A stretch of DNA of 64,000 nucleotides from Marihabitans asiaticum (GTDB lineage Bacteria; Actinomycetota; Actinomycetes; Actinomycetales; Dermatophilaceae): the NCBI RefSeq assembly GCF_007828725.1, contig NZ_VIUW01000005.1, positions 161,426-225,425 of the forward strand, in the 5' to 3' direction. The notes below the pieces were generated by a model. The model did no database searches, was not told where the DNA came from, and saw nothing but the letters and a program-made list of their open reading frames with translations. A program made the translations under genes and the position numbers. Shown here piece after piece: positions 59,622-64,000 of this stretch; position 1 is the stretch's first letter, and each line of letters begins with the position of its first letter.

Positions 59622-60788
59622 TCATCGCTGCGGCGACCAGGTGGCGGCGACCCGCGCCGCCCGGTCGGCGAGGGAACCGACCGGGTCGAGCAGCGAGGCG
59701 TCGACGTCGTCGAGGCGTTCGGCGACCGCGTAGACCCCGCTGGCGCCCATCGCCATCGCCTCGCGGCGGCCGAGGAGCACCCGCCCGGCGATGATGACGA
59801 CCGGGGTGGCGTGCCGGGCCGCGGCCTCGCACACTCCCGCGGCGACCTTGCCGGCCCGGCTCTGCCAGTCCAGCGACCCCTCACCGGTGATGACGAGGTC
59901 GGCGGCAGCCAGCAGCTGGTCGACCCCTACCGCGGTGAGCGTGGTCTCGACCCCGCTCACCCGGTGGCCGCCGAGGGTGAGCAGCCCGTAGCCGATGCCA
60001 CCGGCGGCACCCGCCCCCGGCTCGCGGTCGAGTCGGCGGGGACGGCCGGTCATGAGGTCGGTCGGCGGGGGGCTGACGGTGGCCACGACGGAGGCGTAGT
60101 GCCCGAGCGAGGCCTCGAGCTGCTGGGCCAGCTCGGGCGAGGCGCCCTTCTGCGGGGCGAAGGTGGCGCTCGCGCCGTCGAGGCCGAGCAGCGGCACGTC
60201 GACGTCGGTGGCGACGACGAGCTCGACCCCGGCCAGTGCCGCACGGGCGCGCTCGATCGCTGCCAGACAGTCGTCCGCACCGGTCGCGCCCAGGCCGAGT
60301 CCCCCACCGGTCAGCACCTGGTTGTCGACCCCCGCGAGGGCGGCGAGCATCCCGGCGCCGGCGTCGTTCGTCCCGGAGCCGCCCAACCCGACGACCAGGC
60401 GGTCCACCCCTTCGCTCAGAGCGGCCCGCAGGAGCAGGCCGAGGCCGGCCGAGGTGGTGACCGCGGGGTCCCGCTCGCTCTCGTCCAGCAGGTGAAGGCC
60501 CACCGCCTGAGCGCTCTCGACCCAGGCGGTGCGCCGCCCGTCGCTCTCTGTGACGAGCACGGCGGCGGGCACCTGCCGGCCGAGCGGGTCGGTCACCGTC
60601 GTCGCGATGCTCTCCCCCGGGACCGCGGCGGCGACGACGTCGAGGAAGCCGGGACCGCCGTCGCTCAGCGGAAGCAGGGTGAGCAGGTCGTGGGGGGCGC
60701 TGCGGCGCCAGCCCTGCGCGATCGCCTCGGCGGCCTGGGTGGCGGTGAGGGTGCCGGTGAAGCAGTCGGGGGCGATGAGCACGTGCAC
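59622..60788 (-). CDS. Glycerate kinase (GK-I, GlxK type)
   Basis: A 388-aa glycerate kinase of the class I family (PF02595). MHVLIAPDCFTGTLTATQAA (N-terminus; the usual motif is APDSFKGSLTA, here CFTGTLTA), LPLSDGGPGFLDV (about 40), GLGGSGTNDAGAGMLAAL (about 133-150), DLVITGEGSLDWQSRAGK (about 290-307). GTG 60788 has TAGATT ending seven bases upstream. Matches Rv2205c. Feeds glycerate into lower glycolysis or the serine cycle. Confidence 0.9.
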   Translation of the reverse strand: MHVLIAPDCFTGTLTATQAAEAIAQGWRRSAPHDLLTLLPLSDGGPGFLDVVAAAVPGESIATTVTDPLGRQVPAAVLVTESDGRRTAWVESAQAVGLHLLDESERDPAVTTSAGLGLLLRAALSEGVDRLVVGLGGSGTNDAGAGMLAALAGVDNQVLTGGGLGLGATGADDCLAAIERARAALAGVELVVATDVDVPLLGLDGASATFAPQKGASPELAQQLEASLGHYASVVATVSPPPTDLMTGRPRRLDREPGAGAAGGIGYGLLTLGGHRVSGVETTLTAVGVDQLLAAADLVITGEGSLDWQSRAGKVAAGVCEAAARHATPVVIIAGRVLLGRREAMAMGASGVYAVAERLDDVDASLLDPVGSLADRAARVAATWSPQR

Positions 60789-60795
60789 GTCGGCG

Positions 60796-60801
60796 AATCT
60801 A
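60796..60801 (-). promoter_or_regulatory. -10 TAGATT of the glycerate kinase gene (leaderless)
   Basis: TAGATT on the minus strand ends 7 bases before GTG 60788. Confidence 0.5.
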
Positions 60802-60825
60802 CCGATTGTCGTGGGTCGGCGCCCC

Positions 60826-60831
60826 TACGCT
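60826..60831 (+). promoter_or_regulatory. -10 TACGCT of the molybdopterin oxidoreductase gene (leaderless)
   Basis: TACGCT ends 7 bases before ATG 60839. The divergent glycerate kinase -10 is only 24 bp away, so both promoters share a 50-bp spacer. Confidence 0.5.
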
Positions 60832-60838
60832 GGGCGAG

Positions 60839-62380
60839 ATGACCTCCGCGCCCACGCTCCGCAGCGGCCCGGCCACGCGCGGGCTTCGTGGCCCGGCCGC
60901 CCGGGGACTCGTCGCGGGGTGGGCGGGTCTGGCGGTCGCCGAGCTGTCAGCCCGGCTGATCGGCTCGCAGGTGACCCCGCTCGAGGCTGTGGGTGCCTGG
61001 GTCGTCGAGCTGTCGCCGGGAGGGCTGGTCCGCGGGTCGATCGAGCTGCTCGGGGCGTGGGACAAGCCGGTACTCGTCGTCGGCATGGTGGTGGTGCTCA
61101 GCGCCCTCTACGCCGGGCTGGGGTACGTCGCCGAGCGGGCGCCGCTTCTCGGCGCTGCCGGCTTCGTCGTGCTCGCCGGGGTCGGGGCCGTCGCCGTCCT
61201 CACCCGCCCCGACACCTCCCCGGCAGCCGGGTTGAGCCTGCTCCTCGGGCTGGGGGCGAACGCCCTGTCGTGGGCCTGGACGGGGCGCCGGGACCTCGAG
61301 CCGGAGGAGGGACCGGGTGCCACGCGGCGGGTCCTGCTCGTCGCGGCAGGTGCCGCGGTGCTCGGGGTGTCGAGCCGGGTGGTCGGCCGGCAGCGCGAGC
61401 TCGTCGAGCGGGCCCGGGAGGTGCTGCGCCTTCCCGCCACCCGACCGGCCCCGCCAGCGGCCGCGCAGGTCGCTGCCCTTGAGGGGGTGACTCCCTGGCA
61501 GACCCCGAACGCCGACTTCTACCGGATCGACACGGTGCTCACTCCTCCGGCGCTCGACCCGGACCAGTGGCAGCTGCGGGTGCACGGCATGGTCGAGCGG
61601 GAGGTCGTGCTGGACCTGGCCGACCTGCTCGAGCGGCAGGTCACCGAGGCCTGGATCACCCTGAGCTGCGTGTCGAACCCGGTCGGTGGGGACCTCGTCG
61701 GCACCGCGTGGTGGAGCGGGGTTCGGGTGGCCGACCTGCTGGCCGAGGCTGGCGTGGCTGCTGAGGCCGACGCGATTCTCCAGACCAGCGCCGACGGGTG
61801 GACCTGCGCGACCCCGCTGTCAGCGGTGACGGACGATCGGGACGCGCTGCTCGCGGTCGCGATGAACGGCGAGCCGCTGCCGGTGGAGCACGGCTTCCCG
61901 GTGCGGATGGTGGTCCCGGGGCTCTACGGCTTCGTCTCGGCGACGAAGTGGATCGTCGACATCGAGGTGACCCGGTTCGCCGATGTCACCGCGTACTGGA
62001 CGAAGCGGGGGTGGTCGGAGCAGGCACCGGTCCGGCTGGCCAGCCGGGTCGACCTCCCGCGCGCCGGCGCGACGGTGACTCGGGACGAGGCCGGCGCGGT
62101 GAGCATCGCCGGCTGCGCCTGGCACCAGCACACCGGCGTCTCGGCCGTCGAGTACTCGATCGACGCCGGGCCGTGGCAGGCCGCTCGCCTCGGCGAGACG
62201 CCCTCCGCAGACACCTGGGTGCAGTGGTCGGCGCGAGCGACCCTTGAGCCGGGCGAGCACACCGTGCGCGTGCGGGCGGTGAGCGCGGACGGCGAGGTCC
62301 AGACCGGCGAGCAGCGCGCAGTCGCGCCCGACGGGGCGACCGGCTGGGACGAGCACCGGTTCACCGTCAGCGAGAGCTGA
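60839..62380 (+). CDS. Membrane-anchored molybdopterin-dependent oxidoreductase
   Basis: A 513-aa protein. Residues about 20-195 contain five hydrophobic segments; the rest is a sulfite-oxidase-type Moco domain: LRVHGMVEREVVLDLADLL (about 247), Moco cysteine in ITLSCVSNPVGGDLVGTAWW (about 276), VVPGLYGFVSATKWI (about 358-372), and a C-terminal Ig-like dimerisation domain (VSIAGCAWHQHTGVSAVEYS ... EHTVRVRAVSADG). The catalytic domain probably faces outside. Start at ATG 60839 follows the -10 TACGCT by seven bases. Natural substrate unknown. Confidence 0.9.
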   Translation: MTSAPTLRSGPATRGLRGPAARGLVAGWAGLAVAELSARLIGSQVTPLEAVGAWVVELSPGGLVRGSIELLGAWDKPVLVVGMVVVLSALYAGLGYVAERAPLLGAAGFVVLAGVGAVAVLTRPDTSPAAGLSLLLGLGANALSWAWTGRRDLEPEEGPGATRRVLLVAAGAAVLGVSSRVVGRQRELVERAREVLRLPATRPAPPAAAQVAALEGVTPWQTPNADFYRIDTVLTPPALDPDQWQLRVHGMVEREVVLDLADLLERQVTEAWITLSCVSNPVGGDLVGTAWWSGVRVADLLAEAGVAAEADAILQTSADGWTCATPLSAVTDDRDALLAVAMNGEPLPVEHGFPVRMVVPGLYGFVSATKWIVDIEVTRFADVTAYWTKRGWSEQAPVRLASRVDLPRAGATVTRDEAGAVSIAGCAWHQHTGVSAVEYSIDAGPWQAARLGETPSADTWVQWSARATLEPGEHTVRVRAVSADGEVQTGEQRAVAPDGATGWDEHRFTVSES

Positions 62381-62404
62381 TCGCTCCGGGCTGGTCGGGG
62401 ACGC

Positions 62405-63487
62405 TCAGGCCCGAGAGGCCGAGACCAGACCGTCCAGGCCGAGGGTGGGGTTGTTGGCCACCGGGACACGCTCGCCCTCCGGGATCGGCCCGGGAGCGGT
62501 GCCGTCACCGAAGGGGGATCCGCCCAGCTCCTCGCGGCCGTGCGGCTCGAGCCAGACCATCGGGTCGGGGCCCAGCGGGACGACCCCGGTCGGGTTGATG
62601 TCGCGGTGCACCTCGTAGTAATGGCTCTTGATGTCACCGAAGTCGGTGGTGTCACCGAAGCCGGGGGTCTGGTAGAGGTCCCGGGCGTAGGCCCAGAGCA
62701 CCGGCATCTCGCTGAGCTTGGAGCGGTTGCACTTGAAGTGGCCGTGGTAGGCGGCGTCGAACCGCGCGAGGGTGGTGAAGAGGCGCACGTCGGCCTCGGT
62801 GATGTGCTCCCCGACGAGGTACCGGCGGGTCGAGAGCCGCTCCTGGAGCCAGTCCAGCGCCTCGAAGAGACGGTGGTAGGCCTTCTCGTATGACTCCTGG
62901 GTGCCGGCGAAGCCGCACCGGTAGACCCCGTTGTTCACGTCCTCGAAGACGCGCTGGTTGACCGCGTCCATCTCCTCGCGCAGCTCCTCGGGCCACAGGT
63001 CGGGGGCGCCCGCACGGTGGTGCGCACGCCACTGGGTGGAGAGGTCCTGGGTGATCTGCGGGAAGTCGTTGGTCACGACGGCGCCGGTGGGGATGTCGAC
63101 GATCGCGGGCACGGTGATGCCGCGCGGATAGCCCGGCACGCGGGCCTCGTAGGCGTCCTTCAGGCGCGGAATCCCGAGCACGGGGTCGACCTGGCCGGGG
63201 TCGAGGTCGAAGGTCCAGCTGTCCTCGTCGTGGGTGGGCCCGGCGATGCCCATCGAGATGACGCCCTCGAGGCCGAGGAGACGGCGCACGATGATCGCCC
63301 GGTTCGCCCAGGGGCAGGCCCGGGCGACCGCCAGGTGATAGCGGCCTGGCTCGACCGGCCACTCCTGCTCGCCCACCGCGGTCTCGCCTCCGGGGGCCTT
63401 CGCCGGATCGGGTTCGGCGAGGATCCGGTCCGCGATGTAGGCCATGTCGCGGTTGTACTCCTGCTCGACGTACGTGCCCTGTCCCAT
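62405..63487 (-). CDS. Xi-class glutathione transferase-like protein
   Basis: A 360-aa homologue of glutathionyl-hydroquinone reductases (Xi class, YqjG/ECM4-like). Active-site ARACPWANRAIIVRRLLGLE (Cys about 58), DFPQITQDLS, NNGVYRCGFAGTQESYEKAY (about 187-206), LFTTLARFDAAYHGHFKCN. Actinobacteria use mycothiol, so the true thiol may be mycothiol. ATG 63487 is preferred over GTG 63496 because TATCGT ends seven bases upstream of the ATG. Role by homology: reduction of glutathionylated or mycothiolated quinones. Confidence 0.9.
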   Translation of the reverse strand: MGQGTYVEQEYNRDMAYIADRILAEPDPAKAPGGETAVGEQEWPVEPGRYHLAVARACPWANRAIIVRRLLGLEGVISMGIAGPTHDEDSWTFDLDPGQVDPVLGIPRLKDAYEARVPGYPRGITVPAIVDIPTGAVVTNDFPQITQDLSTQWRAHHRAGAPDLWPEELREEMDAVNQRVFEDVNNGVYRCGFAGTQESYEKAYHRLFEALDWLQERLSTRRYLVGEHITEADVRLFTTLARFDAAYHGHFKCNRSKLSEMPVLWAYARDLYQTPGFGDTTDFGDIKSHYYEVHRDINPTGVVPLGPDPMVWLEPHGREELGGSPFGDGTAPGPIPEGERVPVANNPTLGLDGLVSASRA

Positions 63488-63494
63488 CCACGAC

Positions 63495-63500
63495 ACGATA
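63495..63500 (-). promoter_or_regulatory. -10 TATCGT of the Xi-GST gene (leaderless)
   Basis: TATCGT on the minus strand ends 7 bases before ATG 63487, the same arrangement as at metF. Confidence 0.5.
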
Positions 63501-63524
63501 GTTGAGATGTGAATGACTTGTCCT

Positions 63525-63630
63525 CCCCGGCCCCCCCCCCGATCAGCGCTGGCCCTCCCCGGCCTCCCCCGGTCAGCGCTGGCCCTCCCCGGCCTCCCCC
63601 GGTCAGCGCTGGCCCTCCCCCGAGCAGCGC
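63525..63630. repeat. C-rich 30-bp tandem repeat
   Basis: About 3.5 copies of a 30-bp unit built from CGGTCAGCGCTGGCC and CTCCCCGGCCTCCCC, preceded by a long C run. The minus strand is G-run rich (GGGGGAGG, GGGGAGGG), so a G-quadruplex is possible. It fills the 148-bp gap between the divergent-ended GST gene and the HNH gene stop. Confidence 0.8.
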
Positions 63631-63635
63631 CCGAC

Positions 63636-64000
63636 CTACCCCGCGCGAGCCGGGTGGATCAGCATTCGGTCATAGGAACCCGGCGAGAGATCCCAGATAA
63701 CCGGGGTACCTCCCGATGACCCGCCACCCGACGACCCACCACCCGACGACCCACCACCCGAGGATCCAGCCCCTGACGAGACCTCGCCGGCCAGGCGGCG
63801 CCCGTGGACCAGGGTGTGGTGGCGCTGACAGAGCAGGGCCGCGTTGCTCAGGTCGGTCGGGCCAGCGTCGGCCCAGTGGATGAGGTGGTGCGCATCGCAC
63901 CATCGCGCCGGAGTGGTGCAACCGGGATAGGTGCACCCGCCGTCGCGCAGCCACAACGTCTTGACCTGCATCGCGGAGAAGAGGCGCACGCCCCGACCCA
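63636..64000 (-). CDS. HNH endonuclease-domain protein (13E12/DUF222 type), C-terminal fragment
   Basis: Runs off the right edge; about 121 C-terminal residues are visible. HNH zinc motif: RDGGCTYPGCTTPARWCDAH, HLIHWADAGPTDLSNAALL, CQRHHTLVHGRR. This is the usual C-terminus of the multi-copy DUF222/13E12 HNH proteins of actinobacteria. After the HNH domain there is a linker of four SSGGG-type repeats encoded by a 15-bp tandem repeat, then WDLSPGSYDRMLIHPARAG. Function unknown; likely a mobile or repeat-linked nuclease. Confidence 0.87.
   Translation of the reverse strand, partial: GRGVRLFSAMQVKTLWLRDGGCTYPGCTTPARWCDAHHLIHWADAGPTDLSNAALLCQRHHTLVHGRRLAGEVSSGAGSSGGGSSGGGSSGGGSSGGTPVIWDLSPGSYDRMLIHPARAG
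63711..63775. repeat. 15-bp tandem repeat encoding SSGGG linker
   Basis: About four degenerate copies of CACCCGACGACCCAC within the HNH gene, coding for Ser-Ser-Gly-Gly-Gly repeats. Confidence 0.8.

Noticed and set aside
63509..63719. Proline-rich ORFs (SAGPPRPPPV repeats) across the tandem repeat.
   Set aside because: They are read-through of the C-rich repeat and overlap the HNH gene 3' end; a GATAGT hexamer precedes the GTG, but nothing else supports coding.

Overview
The window is typical chromosome of a high-GC Gram-positive bacterium. I infer an actinomycete of the order Micrococcales, probably near Intrasporangiaceae. The evidence is GC of roughly 70 % (estimated by eye), actinobacterial marker families (SepH, CeoB/CeoC, DUF4193, DUF3040, DUF3159, DUF3710, DUF5998, a PASTA Ser/Thr kinase), a diheme QcrC with CtaF (the actinobacterial bc1-aa3 supercomplex), and a LexA box of the TCGAAC-N4-GTTCGA type. 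I see no rRNA, tRNA, CRISPR array, insertion sequence, prophage or integrase. No stretch above 300 bases lacks a gene.

Layout. 1-150: start of aconitase. 297-5002: an rRNA/tRNA methyltransferase behind a KimA-like K+ permease, divergent from two RCK (TrkA-type) subunits. 5032-9666: a leftward run of actinobacterial conserved genes (DUF3159, OB-fold, DUF3710, dUTPase, DUF4193, inositol monophosphatase, ferrochelatase). 9758-13552: SepH, thymidine kinase, a phosphodiesterase and DUF5998. 13614-22784: a GNAT/acyl-CoA-synthetase-like acetyltransferase, a ParC/ParE-type topoisomerase pair split by an amino-acid permease. 22986-28240: small Zn protein, DUF456, DUF3040, DinB, a methyltransferase and a HEPN protein below an SOS box, then MetF.

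From about 27300 to 60800 gene content and order follow, as I recall it, the Mycobacterium tuberculosis Rv2172c-Rv2205c region: MetF, prenyl synthase, Rv2175c-like protein, PknL, class II DAHP synthase, acyltransferase, ArsA-like protein, SRPBCC protein, FadD15, exonuclease/UvrC fusion, TrpD, CtaE-QcrCAB, CtaF-CtaD-CtaC, adenosine kinase family, ErpA, glycerate kinase. Local insertions are a LysM transglycosylase, two ROK kinases, an EEP nuclease, a receiver-only protein, a frameshifted MFS transporter, a metallopeptidase and Aat. 60839-64000 holds a membrane molybdopterin oxidoreductase, a Xi-class glutathione/mycothiol transferase-like protein, a C-rich tandem repeat and the end of an HNH (13E12/DUF222-type) protein.

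Working together: ctaE-qcrCAB and ctaF-ctaD-ctaC form the terminal respiratory supercomplex; the LysM hydrolase, PASTA kinase and Rv2175c-like DNA-binding protein form a plausible wall-sensing cassette; KimA-like permease with CeoB/CeoC is a likely K+ uptake module. Regulatory DNA is unusually readable: about fifteen genes have a TANNNT-like -10 ending 6-8 bases before the start codon (leaderless mRNAs), there is an exact LexA box, several perfect palindromes, two long terminator hairpins, and degenerate ~16-bp tandem repeats in spacers between convergent genes.
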